64,000 nucleotides of DNA from Halictus rubicundus (lineage: Eukaryota; Arthropoda; Insecta; Hymenoptera; Halictidae), in contig NC_135150.1 in NCBI RefSeq assembly GCF_050948215.1, positions 22,981,943 to 23,045,942 on the forward strand, written 5' to 3'. Both the position numbers and the translations under genes were made by a program. The notes below the pieces were generated by a model that had not been told where the DNA came from, ran no database searches, and saw nothing but the letters and a program-made list of their open reading frames with translations. This document shows positions 1 to 12,380 of the stretch, in pieces. Every line of letters begins with the position of its first letter. Positions within the stretch are counted from its first letter, which is position 1.

Positions 1-1225
1 ATTGAGCAGACACCGGTTCGAGAAGATGGGCTTTTGGACAGAATGTCGCTAAATTCTTGGACCCGGAGAGTGGCGTTGTTGGGTCGGGGGTGTAAGAGGG
101 GGTGTAGGCACGCGGTGATGTACGAGGAATCGGACCAAGCGAGAAGGTCCTTAGCCTTAGAACACGGTCAAGCCTGCCCCGGCAGGTCTGCGCGAGTCGT
201 TGGGTCGTCGTAGATATCTATAGAGAGGGGGAGAGAGAGGAGGGAGAGGGAGAGAGAGAGAGAGACCCGGGGTGTACGAGGAGGAGTCGTCTGGAGAAAG
301 ATGGTCGGAAGAAACAGAGAGAAAGCCGGAGGGATGACGGAGAAGAAGGCGAGGCAGGAAAGGAAGGAGAGAAGAGAGAAAGAGAGAGAGGGGGGGAGAG
401 GAGGGGGCCCGAAGGGGCCCGTGTAGCAGGGAACGGCGTGTCGGTGGCTGCTGCGGCGGCGGCAGCGGCAGCGGCAACCGCCTAAGCGAAGTTAGGTTTC
501 AGTGCAGAACACAAAGGGAACGGACACGGGAAGAGGTACGAGGATGTAGGAGGGCCGGGGGCAGAGGGGGCCACGGTTAGGGGCGCCATTCGAGGGAGGG
601 CTGTTGAACTTTCAGGGTCACTCCCGCGGGCCCCCGCTATACACGGAGAGACGATCAAGAGAGTGTAGAAACAGAGAGAGAGAGGGGGGGGGGGATCCGA
701 GAGAACGTAGAATAGAGAAACGGAGAGGGAAACGGTGAGAAGAGAGAGAGAGAGAGAGAGAGAGAGCCTGGCTGGAAAGAGGTGAGCAGAGGTAGCGGTA
801 GAACAGAGGTGAAACGGGGAAAGGGGAGCCGCCCCAACACGAAAACTCACTCCTAAACCGTCCCTAACGACGCGCCCTCTGGGCCAACCTGGAATCGACG
901 ACCGACCTGGCCCGTCCCCGGCCAATTCGTCCTGGGAACGTCCGAATTCTGGTGACGGTACACTCGAATTCTGGGAGGATTCTGGAAGGACGAACTTGGA
1001 ATTCCACGCGATGACTCGACACCACTTTTATCTACGGCGGCCTGGATGTACCGTTCGCCCACGGTCATGATTATGGGGTTCCCCGATATTCGAGGGGGAT
1101 CGACGATGCTCCCTTGGCCCTTCCAGTGTGCTCTTCTAATTGCTACATTTGTCTCTGTTCGGGGAAACTACGTACGCGTAGGACAGGTCGAAAGGGTAAT
1201 TGGAACATTTTATCATCCCTGATTG
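1..1225. other. Gene-less purine-rich stretch with GA microsatellites
   Basis: No coding exon recognised. The plus strand is strongly purine-biased: imperfect GA/GGA runs at about 220-265, 365-400, 675-695 and a clean (GA)n at about 737-766, plus a GCG/GCAGCG-rich patch at about 445-480. Open frames on the minus strand here are poly-Leu/Ser translations of the microsatellites, not genes. The composition (GA tracts next to CpG-rich DNA) is compatible with a promoter or 5' UTR, but nothing fixes a transcript. Confidence 0.5.
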
Positions 1226-2517
1226 CGCTTCAATGTGTGTAAACAGTTGTGTAGGATTTATGTAAAACTTGGATGCTCACGTTGCACGAAAGGGTTAAAG
1301 GGAGCGAAGGTTAAAGGGAACAGCGAGGTCATATCGATAGATCATGGACCAAGGACACTTCCCCGTGAATTACTTTTGAGGAGTAAAAAATCGCTTTCAA
1401 ATGCCATTTGCAGGGGACTTAGATGTGGATATATTGAGCACTGTTTGACAATTTTTGCATTAAAAAATGTATATATTTGATTAAACTGTAGACATGTTTA
1501 TGTCCAGAATTGGTTTCATCCCTCCTGTGCGAAACATGTTGTGTCTATATAAAGATAGGAGGCGCTTTAATATGTGCAAACAGTTGTGTAGAATTTATGC
1601 AAAATTTGGATGCTCACGTTGCATGAAAGGGTTAAAGTGGAACAGCGAGGTCATATTGATAGTTCATGGACCAAGGACACTCCCTCGTGAATTACTTTTG
1701 AGAAGTAAAAAATCCCTTTCAAATGCCATTTGCAGGGGACTCAGATTAAATATATTAGACACTGTTTGACAATTTTTCCATTATATATTTGATTAGACTG
1801 TAGACATTTTTATGTCCAGAATTGAGTGGTTTCATCCCTCCCGTGTGAAATATGTTGTGTCTATGTAAAGATAGGAGGCGATTTAATGTCTAAACGGTTG
1901 TGTAGAATTTGTGTAAAATTTGGATGCTCACGTTGCACTAAAGGGTTAAAGGGAACAGCGAGGTCACATTGATAGATCATGGACCAAGGACACTCCCCCG
2001 AGAATTACTTTTGAGAAGTAAAAAATCCCTTTCAAATGCCATTTGCAGGGGACTCAGATTAAATATATTAGACACTGTTTGACAATTTTTCCATTGCAAA
2101 ATGTATACATTTGATTAGACTGTAGACATGTTTATGTCCAGAATTGGTTTCATCCCTCCTGTGCGAAACATGTTGTGTCTATGTGAAGTTAGGAGGCGCT
2201 TTAATGTGTAAACAGTTGTGTAGAATTTATGTAAAATTTGAATGCTCACGTTGCACGAAAGGGTTAAAGGGAACAGCGAGGCCACATTGATAGATCATGG
2301 ACCAAGGACACTCCCCCGTGAATTACTTTTGAGGAGTAAAAAATCGCTTTCAAATGCCATTTGCAGGGGACTCAGATGTAGATATATTCGACACTGTTTG
2401 ACAATTTTTCCATTGCAAAATGTATACATTAGATTAGACTGTAGACATGTTTACGTCCAGAATTGGTTTCATCCCTCCTGTGCGAAACATGTTGTGTCTA
2501 TGTGAAGTTAGGAGGCG
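1226..2517. repeat. Four-copy tandem array, unit about 320 bp
   Basis: Four head-to-tail copies of one sequence start near 1228, 1564, 1881 and 2199 (spacings about 336, 317 and 318 bp). Each has the motif AACAGTTGTGTAG near its start, then GATGCTCACGTTGCA, CATGGACCAAGGACACT and CATTTGCAGGGGACT in the same order, and ends near GTTGTGTCTATGT. The array stops abruptly at about 2517 after AGGAGGCG. The short frames inside each copy vary by frameshift between copies, so I read this as a small satellite or local segmental duplication and not as a gene family. Confidence 0.9.
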
Positions 2518-3252
2518 ACGTTCGACAGCTTTGACAGCTGTTTCGAGAAGAGCGCGCGAGTATTTTTGCGAGGTCTGTCTCATGTTTTCGGTCGAGGACG
2601 CGGTGTCGCGCTCTTGAGCGATGTCCCCGGGTAACCGACACTGTCACAAGACGCATAGAGTCCCGAAAGCGGTGCAACGGCAGCAGATCAGCGATGTAGT
2701 GCACGAAAGCATACGGAACCAGTTTTCGGTGCCGAGAAAGGACCGTTCCTCTCTGGTGGACTCCGCGAGAGCCGCCGACATGAAACGCACACGTGCGCTC
2801 GCGCGCCAAGCTATACGGTCTCGAAACTGGCGTTCGCAACGATCCGGGGAAGGTAGTGAACTCTCAGGGCCGTCCCGCGGCTTTGCCAGCCACCGACACC
2901 ATCTCGGACGGTGCATCGTTTTTTTTTTTTGTTTTTTTTTCGGGGAGAGTCGGTTCTGTTTTGAACGACCATAACCGCGCAGGAGGTCCTGAGGAGGACC
3001 GTCGCCGCAGGAACAATTTCTGCAGGTGAAACTGGAAAATTCGGCACGACTCACCTGGCTGTTAGGGGGACCCTTCCTGCAACCTTACGATGCAGAAAAT
3101 TCTTGCAGAGATCAATTTTCTAAGCAGCCTATTTTTGCAAGTTCCATTCCCTTCAGAGCCACTTTTGTAGAGGTCATTGTGCGAACGAGTAGGATCTCAC
3201 AGAAATACATCTTTTGGTGCTGTCAATTTCCTAGAGCGTAATTTTAGAATTT
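2518..3252. other. Gene-less GC-rich segment after the satellite
   Basis: A GC-rich segment with several overlapping open frames on both strands, none with recognisable protein similarity. It contains a poly-T tract interrupted once (about 2920-2940). No splice-consistent gene model could be built. The segment could be a promoter or a noncoding exon, with no evidence for either. Confidence 0.4.
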
Positions 3253-3501
3253 TTAACCCTTTGCACTCGGCGCTATTTTCATTCTGAAACGAAATTTTTC
3301 TTCCGTCTTAGAATATTCTCATTTTATTCGTACGAAACTGATTCGATTTCCACATATAATATTTAAATGTTTGGTAATCTATTAAATACAAATTTCGTAA
3401 TGTAACAAATATTTTGTAATATTTTTCGTAATTTCCTTGAAATAATGCCACAACAATTTCTAGTGGTGCTTCAGAGTCACCACTCGAGTGCTAAGGGTTA
3501 A
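3253..3501. mobile_element. piggyBac-like MITE (TTAACCCTTTGCACTCG ends)
   Basis: A 249-bp segment bounded by TTAA on both sides (3253-3256 and 3498-3501). The left end reads TTAACCCTTTGCACTCGG; the right end, read inwards, is TTAACCCTTAGCACTCGAG, so the terminal inverted repeat starts with CCCTT(T/A)GCACTCG directly inside a TTAA target duplication. This is the classic arrangement of piggyBac-superfamily elements. There is no coding capacity inside, so it is a non-autonomous copy. Confidence 0.8.
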
Positions 3502-5101
3502 TTGGGGTCGACTTCGAAGGGATCATTTTGAAAGAGTAACTTTTTCGAAGGTTCGATTCGTATTCGATCCATCTTGAAAAGAATTAATTTTTGGGACCAA
3601 TTAATTTTAAAGGAAGATAATCATGGTGCAGTCAATTTTCGACGAATTAAGATCTTGGAAGCTTGCATCTTTAAAGCCAGTTGATAATAATTAGACTGCA
3701 GCTAAATGCGCATTTAAGCGAACTTCATTCTTTTATCTATCACCGTTAATCGGTTGAAACTATTCCCACAGAGAGTAAAAGATTCAAGATCGTTTGCTAG
3801 AAAAATTTAAATCCGGATAAACACGGTCCGTATAAACTGCGTACACGTGCAAATCTGGTACGAGCAATAAATTTCGGAACGCCGTAATGGACCTATTTGT
3901 TGAACCAAGGATCGCGAAAACGGTTTCTCACGCGAATAGAATAGGTTCTTTCGTTGCTATCGTCGATTCTCTTTTCCATTCGTTCGCAGACGATACGAGC
4001 CGTGCCTAGACGTTCGGAGTCGAGGGTCCACGCAAGAAAACATAAAAAAAAAAAGGAAGGAAGGTGCACAAACGAGAGACGCATCCGAGCCGACAAGGTG
4101 TGCACCGCCTCTTGATCGAGCAGGATGGCAGGCCGGGAAACTAACTGTAGTTGGTGACTAACTTCAAACAGGATTCCACGAACATGCCGGAAATCGTTAA
4201 CTCGCGGAGCCATACGCTTACTTATGAACGTTTGATTAGGACGGGGCTTACGAATAATTTTGCGCGACTCTTGGCTCTCGAACACACGATCTGCGACGAA
4301 AATTTTTTTTCTATTTCGACTGTCGTTCGAGTACCAGAAATTCAATTGCAAATTCATTATCCTTCTGAATTTTGCTCAACTGTCGTGCACTCGGTTTTGT
4401 AAACAGTACAGTGAGAGAGAGAGAGAGAGAGAGTACATACGGTAAAAATAAGATTAAATATTGATGCAAGTAATTGCAAAGCTGCCCCGCGATGAGCAAC
4501 CCCTGAAGAACCTGTTGCACCAATTGAACGAGTTGATACGCGTATAATCGTACATTTGTAAATGAACGTGAAATATATAGATCGGTAAATTAATGTAAAT
4601 ACAGTGATCATTGAAAATGAACGATACAGGATACGTCGGGAAACGCAACAATATCATTTAATTATGTGGAATATTCTGCAGATTTGATAAACGAATTAAA
4701 TTGACGGCAACTTCATGAACTTGCAAATGTACCGGGGGAGGCAGAAGAACCGGCGCGCGTTAATCGCGAATTAAATATCAATTAAGTATACACGTTACGA
4801 GGCACCTGTTTACAGAGTCGCGGCGACCGCGTTAATTAGGCTCGGCAGCAACATTTTTGCACCTACCGGTCTCCGAGAAAGGAGGATAGCTCGCGGACAC
4901 GACCCGGTCGCCAGAATTGATTTCCATTTCAGTTGCTCGGCGTCCTCGTCGTTTAGATTCCGCGCTGCTTCCCTGCGCCATAAGAAACCGAGACGAAAAC
5001 GGCCGGAAGACAGCGCGTGGTCGGAGTGTACACAGAAGAGGAACCTAGGTTCAACGACCCGGTCTCTAGTACCTGTATCATCAGGCTCTCCTCTCCGGTG
5101 A

Positions 5102-5142
<41 letters not shown>

Positions 5143-8100
5143 GAAGGAGACGACGCGACGCGGCGTGTGCTCGTGCCTAACTGTGCGTACACGAACACAC
5201 GTCCACCTTGCTCTTCGGCCTCTCTTCGCGGCCGCGTCCACGTATCCCGATACGTGCGGGGAAACTAGTTTCGCGTGCAAATTACTCCTCTGGGATGTTC
5301 CGAGGCGTTTCTATCGCGAAACGAGCCCCGGCCTCTGTCCCATCAGCCGCAACTTTATTCCGTGCACGCGCGCTTTTTATCGGGCATCTCGGAACATATT
5401 CTCAAACATAGTTGCTTATCTCGAGAACGATTTCACGGCGATGCGTGAACACGCCGAGGAAATGCGCCCGGTGTCCTGGAAGCTGATCCTTCCGGCTGAT
5501 GGACGACGCCGATCCGGAGTCCCGGAGTATTCCAGTTCCCTCCAGGCAGAGTCCTGAAATTCGCGAATCCAAGAAACGTCGCACGATTTTTCTTTTCGAT
5601 AACATCTTCCTCCTTAACCCTCTGCGCTACGCAATATGTATTTGCTATTTCTTCTCGGCTGCCGTCAATGACTTTAATAAGCTGCGATATTGGTAGTGTT
5701 AAATTCTTTTAATCGGTGCTTTAAATTGCACCTACCCGTTTTTGTCTTACATGCATAAAATCCGCAGTCATTGCACAGTCACCTGTTCAAGGATCTCGAG
5801 ACACCTCAAGATCATTTTTCACGGGAAAGGTATCCCACCGGCTTGTAAAACGTTCCGAGCCAATTATTGTGTTTTCTCGATTGCGATACGAAGAATGTTT
5901 TTCTGAATGTCGAGAATTTGTGAAAACAAGTGGGCGAATGGTTCGACGAAACGTCACTTTTGATGCTAATGCAAAAAGAGATTCTGGTGCATCGAGTTTC
6001 GAAGGTGTCCCGGGGACGAGTAAAAACTGGCGTGATTCTCCGTCAGTTACGTAGCCGATCGCGTTAATTAAATTCCCTCGCGGCTTTCTTTTTTTTTTCC
6101 AATTCTTGCTACGAATACATAAGTGACTCATTGATCGCGTCGGGATCTTTAATCGAACTCGGGTCCGCGAAGCGAGGGGGCACTGATCTTCAACTCGTTC
6201 AACAACACTGTGGCATTGCCTGAATGCCATGGTCAGTGACCGTGAGATCAAGAATTTAAATTCTACGCTGCTGTCTCGCCTACTCTTCTCTTTTGCGGCT
6301 CATTGTCCAGAATTTCTCGGCTCCGTCGACAGGGCGAGAGAACAACGAGAGAGAGAAAGAAAAAAAAAAGGAGAAGATGATCGAATCTCCTCGCGCGATT
6401 GTTTGACCGTTGAAAGGCGAATAATGATGCGGGAATGCGAGACGCGAGTGTGTCGGAGCCTGCAGCGAAATGCCTGTCATTTTTGTCGCTAAAAACGTTA
6501 ACGATCGTCTACAACACCGTGCGCGTAAATTTATATTTCTATAAAGCTCATTTCTATATGTTTCTGCTTTAACCCCTTCCCCTTCCAAGTTTCGTAGAAA
6601 GTCTACTACTAAATATTTACATTACTAATTTCAATTAAACCGAAATCAAATTCTACTTTGTTGTTGTCAATGTATAGCCATTAGAAATCGTAGGCATCCA
6701 GCAGATATGCTTTTCTTTTTCTTCTAAGAAATTCGAATGATTAGAAATACTGCTTCCAGTCGACAAAATCAAGAATAATTTCTTCCTTAATATTTTTAAC
6801 ATTCCCATAAAGAAAAACTATTCCCGATTCTTGAAGGGCATTCAATAAAAAATTTATCTCCGTGTCAGATACAAGGTTTCAGTAAAGAATTCCACGCAGC
6901 TGTCGAATAAACATTGTGAAATGCTTTTCGCATTTCCTCGCGAGAAAAAGTTTCCCGGTAAAAACATTCGGGAACATTTCCATAAAACATACAACCGGAT
7001 ACACGCGTGAAACACACTAAACGTTCAAACACTCGTCGTAACGGTTTATAAGTGAATATTCAAGTATCCGTTCATGACGAACGGAATTGCTAATTGCTCG
7101 CCTGTATGTCCGAACGAGCGATTAGATATTCCGAAACCAAGCTTGTGCACATTAGTCATTATTTCCATTAACTTATTGCGTTATCTGGTAAGCTTCTCGA
7201 TCTCGCGGTGCGATTTTCCGATTTCAAGAACGTGAAAGCGATTTCGTTCTTTGTGAAACTGTGAATCATTCTCGCAGTTATTAGCGGAACGCGAAAGGAA
7301 ACGAATGCATTACCATGTTAAATAATTGTCTAATAATAGAGTACGGTTTGCTGAAGCGTAATGTGCAACAGGATCGATGAACTTTTTTCCAGGCAGGAAT
7401 ATATAACCTAAAATAGCTTGTTTTATGCTTTCTTTCTCTCTGGAATAGAGTGCACCGAGAAACGGAATCGTGTCTAGAAACACGGTACGTATACGGTCAA
7501 ACCGTTTAGTGTAAACCTTGTTCAACGACACTCTCGTGTATCCACTTATGATAAACGGGAATCGGTATTTGCACGTGCGAATGGATAAGCAAACGGTCGG
7601 TCTAGTTTCAACGCGGAGCGTCGTGGAGTCGCGTTCTCCGTTAATGGCGGCGACCTTGGGGTGACCTTGATTCCCGTTGAAAGTAAAGCACGAGCCGGAA
7701 TAACGAAAAATTACGGTTTGGCGGTTATCCACGGAAAGGCGGCGTGCGTGCGCGTCATGGGAGGCTAGCGAACGTGGAAACAATAAACGTAGCATTAATC
7801 GACTGCAAAGTCTCCGAGTAGGTCAATGCAACAAGTCGCGTAAATGCCAAGCTGGATGATGATAATGCGCGAAAGGTTCAAGAATAGCGGCGTGATGCTA
7901 GCCGTCGTCCAATGGGGGGGAAAAAAAGAACTGGGTCATTGGATGCGGTTACCGTGCACACTTCGGTGCAACGGTCTTTTTACTTTGGATAGTTTAACCT
8001 TTCGTGACCTCCAAGTACTTTGACACCGAATCGAGAATATTTTTACTGACAAGAAAGGTTGGGAAACAGAGGTATTGTAAAAATTGTGAAACTTCTAGGA

Positions 8101-9450
8101 GAATTTATTTTTCACTTGTGACATAATATGACTTTAGGAGGTAGGACCATTTCTTAAAAAATAACGAATTTCTTGTTTCTCGTACATCTGGAGAATGAAA
8201 TACAAAATATAGTTATTGATGGTGGTGGCTTGAAAAGCACAACCCCCTCTCCCCTACCCAACTTGGAAATTGAATTATTTATTATATTCTTTTTTAATTG
8301 CACGGGATATAAGCACACGTGATGCCTAATCAAGATGTACTGTTACACGATCGCGGTTATGATCAGTTTGATTAAATGCAAGAATATGTGCATACAAACT
8401 ATCAAAGCATATAAACGTCTAATTACAGGCCGTAATGTGTAAGCGATATAATTATTCAAATTTCTTGCCATAACCGTTAACGATGTAAAGAAGTACATGG
8501 GAAAATTGAAAAACGCTTTTTCACAGTTTCTGAGCCAACCTCATTCATGGATAGGAAATTCAACGATCATGGGAAAAAGCTATGAAGGTCAAGGTGACCT
8601 AAGGGGGAAATATCTCGGTGGCATTCGACGATAACGATTTACCGCATGCATAAATTCATAGGACGTGCAGATACGATGAAACTAGACAAATATTTCCGTA
8701 GAAATTCACGGAAAAATGCAAACTGAATGGAAATTTATTCCCTCCCCTAACGTGCCATTCAATAAAAAATTACATCGAATCTCACATCATATTTTTCAAA
8801 CATTAAAAACCCAACGAGGAATTTGCAAATGAAACAAAAATTACCGTAACCTGAATTCGTTAAATATTCACTGACAAGGAAATGCAATTATAGCAGAATG
8901 TGGTATGCAATTGTATATAAAAGCATACTTTCTCTTTTTCAATTACACTATTCTCGCTCAAATGCGATTAGAGTTCGTTACAAAACCCCACAACCGCAGC
9001 TCCGCAATCTTTGCATCGCTATCTCGGAAACAAACAAATCTCCTTTCCGAGATAAATAAAATCGAAAAACAAAGAACTGTTCACTTCATTACAATTTTTC
9101 CTCTCCGCGAACGCCATAAATGCATAAAACAGGCGGTCCATCAATCGTCCCCTGAAAGCGCAAAAAGGGCATCCATTTAGCTGCTTCACAACCGCACGTA
9201 CTTCAAATTCCTAAAACACCCGCAGTGTAGCCAACTATCCCCACCATCCGACCGAACGGATAAAACCTAGCCAAAAAGAAAGAGAAAAGAAAGAGGAGAG
9301 AAAAAAAATGAAAAGAGCAAAAAAGCAAAGATTACGTGGAGGGGAAAAAAAAAAGAGTGTTCTATATTCGAGGCACACGGCGCTTGCTCGTTTAAGGGTC
9401 AAAGGGCGAGCCGAGGGCGTATACACGAAAGCGTCCCCGAGGCATCGATC
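3502..9450. other. Gene-less stretch, probably Utx intron or intergenic
   Basis: Nearly 6 kb without a coding exon I can support. It contains (GA)n tracts at 4412-4433 and 5108-5138, several poly-A runs, and a perfect AGGTCA-3-TGACCT palindrome at 8586-8600 (listed separately). Open frames here (for example minus 7310-7795) show no family similarity and run through low-complexity sequence. If the Utx intron model holds, this DNA is inside that intron. Confidence 0.45.
8586..8600. promoter_or_regulatory. Perfect IR3 nuclear-receptor-type palindrome
   Basis: The sequence AGGTCAAGGTGACCT is an exact inverted repeat of the nuclear-receptor half-site with a 3-base spacer. The left half lies within TGAAGGTCA, matching the extended monomer site TNAAGGTCA used by ERR/FTZ-F1-type receptors. 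A match of this length can arise by chance in tens of kilobases of noncoding DNA, so function is inferred only from sequence. Confidence 0.3.
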
Positions 9451-9747
9451 GTGCCTCTCGACGAAAATTTCACGCCCGGCCTCCTAATTCGTGCGGCGAG
9501 GTTAATACGCGTCCTTCTATCAACCGTATCGCGATGCACCGTTAAACAACGCGCATCGATCTCGGAGGGAAACGTCGGCCAGCAACGACTTCACGCCAAC
9601 GATCCCCTTCCACAATTTTTCCGGGTCGATCGTGACCCTGCGAGTCTTCCGTTTCGTTCGGCGGAACGGGGATCTTCGTCTCGCGCGACCAATAATTGGC
9701 TATCATCGGGAGAGAGAGAGAGAGAAACATATAGACGTAACATCTCG

Positions 9748-9782
<35 letters not shown>

Positions 9783-11254
9783 GCCTACCGTTCGAATTTC
9801 GAAGATGCAAGCGTGCCAACCGCGGGAGACGACGACGTCGCGTCACGCGCAACGTAGTCGGTGGTTCACTCACCATTTAAATCGCCCAAGGTCCGGTCGG
9901 TGGAATTTAAATTTCAATCAGCGCCAGGAAGACGCCGTATACGCAACTGAAATAGACAGGCCGGCTCGCTGGAGCCGAGCCGAGTCGAATCGTGCGGTGT
10001 CGTGCCGAGCCGAACCGCCGTGGCGAGTCGAAGAAGCGGGGAGCGGAGGACGCTGGAGAATGAGAATATCACGCACACATGCACACACACTGGTAGGCGC
10101 GCGGTGCACGAGTTCACCGACTTCCTCGTTGAGGAATCGCGCACAGAATCCTGGGCATCGTTCGCGGTCACAAGCGCAACATATTTACTCTTCTAGCATG
10201 GGTCGAGGAGACGAGGTGAACACCGGAGAGTAGATAGACAAACGGATAGAGAGCAAGGCCGACGGACGGACGCGTCGGGGCAATAACGCGTGTGACTCGG
10301 AGCACCAAAACCAGCCTCGAAATACACACTGTTCAACGCGAACGGAAACGCGAGCGTGTGCTCCGCCGCGCGAAGCGGAGCACTCTGAACACAACGGTGT
10401 TGAACAGTTTCGCGATACGATACGGTTCACCTCACTGGTTTTTCGACACGGGACGAGAAAAAGAACACTCCGCGGCTTAACCTCTACGGTGTCACTGTTC
10501 CGGGTTTCTCTGACAGAACGCGCGCGCACCGAGTCGGTGTCTTGGTTCGCGTGGTCTCGAACGGTGTCTCGCGTCGTATACTTCGGTACTGGTGACACAA
10601 CGTACTTTACTACTAATGGCAGTGATTGGTAAAGAGAGGAGAGGGTGCTGCGCAAGCTTAGCGCTCAGGAGCACCTCCCCCGCTAAAGGCTCTCACGCGA
10701 CTGACGCGGCTCGCGCGAAGGGTAGACAGGGATTAGGCGAGAACCTGTGGTGGGGGCATGCGCTTCGGGATCGGTGGTGGGAGGGATCCGAGCGACGGTA
10801 ATGCTACGGCATAGGGACGCTCGGGGACGAGAGCACACGGTGGCGATAGGGAAATCGCGCATGCGTACTGCCCCTGTTTTAGAACAGTACCGTGACACTC
10901 GTCGACAAGCCACCGCCCGATGCACCCACCCCGTGTGTCACGGTATGAACTACAGCTGTCCACGGTGTTTCGATAGCGTGCGCTTATCTGACCGCGTCGG
11001 ACTCGGACGCTGCGGTTCTCTTTAACGCGCGATTTGATAAATTCTTGTCGCCATGTTAGTGCCGTCGCTCGCTCCGACGGCCAAGAATTTTTCAACGCGA
11101 TAATATGCCCGACCGGTTGCGGTCTAGTAGGGTGTGGCGGACAATTAGCGAGGCGAACGTGCAACGAAATTTTCGATGCAGAGCATCTGCCAATCGCGGA
11201 AACCGTCCTCGTTTCGCGAAACAACATGTTGCGATACCGTTGCATCATTATAAC
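9451..11254. other. CpG-rich, promoter-like segment without recognisable coding exons
   Basis: The segment is clearly richer in CpG than its surroundings, with a CAG-type trinucleotide repeat near 9750-9780, a GA tract near 9708-9725 and a CA tract near 10070-10090. A 260-codon open frame on the plus strand (9451-10233) is compositionally biased, passes through the microsatellites and resembles no family I know, so I do not call it a gene. The local composition suits a promoter with long 5' leader, or an enhancer of the host gene, but the transcript direction cannot be read from the sequence. Confidence 0.4.
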
Positions 11255-12372
11255 TAGACTGCGGATGTTTATGCAAATGCATATTTGTATAGAAAATTGA
11301 TAACGCAATGGGACTTAAACAGAAATATGTTTTGCGATTAGAGGATTCTAAAAATATGTTTTTCATTTTGCACTTTTTGCATAATGCATATGTTTTGCAT
11401 ATTTCTCTTGAAAAACATATGCAATATATTGTTGCATATTTCTCTTGAAAAACATATGCAATATATTGTTGCATATTTCTCTTGAAAAGCATATGCAATA
11501 TGTTGCATATGTGTTTCAAAGAGAAATATCTAAAACATATTATTTTCCGTGTATATGCATATCTCATGCTCATATGAATCGTTTATCTTGTTAAATGTAT
11601 GTAATCTATTAATAAAAACTCGTATTATAACCGAATAGCGTCGATAATAGCGATACGCCGATATAATACTGAAGAAGCCTTAACAAGTTATGATGTTCCG
11701 ACCTTATATTGCGTACTGAATCAGCTCTAAGAACACATGTAGCTGTTGGTATTCAGAATTCGAACAGTTCAGTTCGATACTCGAAGTGGTAAGGCGAATT
11801 TTATGAGAGTGCGTGCGATCATTATTAAAATGCCGAAAGTTCGGAAAAGTAGGGTTTTACTGATGAAAAGCTGGATCGAAGGCGACCCCAATTTCATTAT
11901 TGACGAAAATAATGAAAATAATATTTACTGTGAAATGTACAATGAAAGTATAAAGTGCGATAGAAAATCGCAATTAATTCAACGTATTAATACTTCCATA
12001 CACACAAAAAATAGTGGTCAAGCAACATGGGCAGCATTGTACGAATTTTATGCGGAGAATTTGTACAAGATCCAATATGTACGCCACAACACAGTATATA
12101 AATTAATTTTGACCGATAAACGAATCAAATTTAGAAAAAATGATTGTAATTTATTGTAATTCGAATTACGATACTCCAGTATAACTGTGAAATGTCTGTT
12201 AATACTCAATATTGTAACACTTAATGTAATATATAATTAATATCGGAAAAATTTGCATATGTTTCGAGCATATTTGCATATTTGCATATTTTTCGTGCAT
12301 ATTTGCATGTTTTTCGTGCATAAATGTCATATGCATTTTGCATATTTATCGTGCATAAACTTCCGCAGTCTA
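11255..12372. mobile_element. hAT-like DNA transposon, 1,118 bp, degenerate
   Basis: The element starts TAGACTGCGGATGTTTATGC and ends, read inwards from the other side, TAGACTGCGGAAGTTTATGC. It is flanked by a perfect 8-bp target duplication ATTATAAC (11247-11254 and 12373-12380). An 8-bp duplication with TAG-type ends is typical of the hAT superfamily. Both subterminal zones are packed with GCATAT/ATGCATA motifs, including three tandem 37-bp copies at about 11397-11508 on the left and TTTTCGTGCATA repeats at about 12285-12360 on the right; these may be transposase-binding arrays. Shorter relatives with the same ends occur at 51848-52050, 46303-46490 and probably 61179-61292. Confidence 0.85.
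11831..12159 (+). pseudogene. Remnant hAT-type BED-finger ORF
   Basis: An open frame of about 109 codons (from the ATG of MPKVRKSR; an upstream in-frame ATG at 11746 is less likely) lies inside the 11255-12372 element. The middle region reads IYCEMYNESIKCDRKSQL and then QRINTSIHTKN, which has the layout of the BED/CGGBP1-type zinc finger at the N-terminus of many hAT transposases. The second ligand of the expected C-x2-C pair is Tyr (CEMY) and the first ligand of the expected His pair is Arg (QRIN), so the finger could not bind zinc normally. No catalytic RNase-H-like domain follows. It is a decayed fragment; the family assignment is inferred. Confidence 0.55.
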
Positions 12373-12380
12373 ATTATAAC

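Noticed and set aside
1223..2505. Open frames with shared peptides (CKQLCRIY, RTLPRELLLRSKKS) in tandem
   Set aside because: They follow from the tandem satellite; frames shift between units and none spans all four, so no coding constraint is visible.
9451..10233. 260-codon open frame on plus strand
   Set aside because: It runs through GA and CAG microsatellites in CpG-rich DNA, where stop codons are rare; no domain or family resemblance, and long frames overlap it on the opposite strand.
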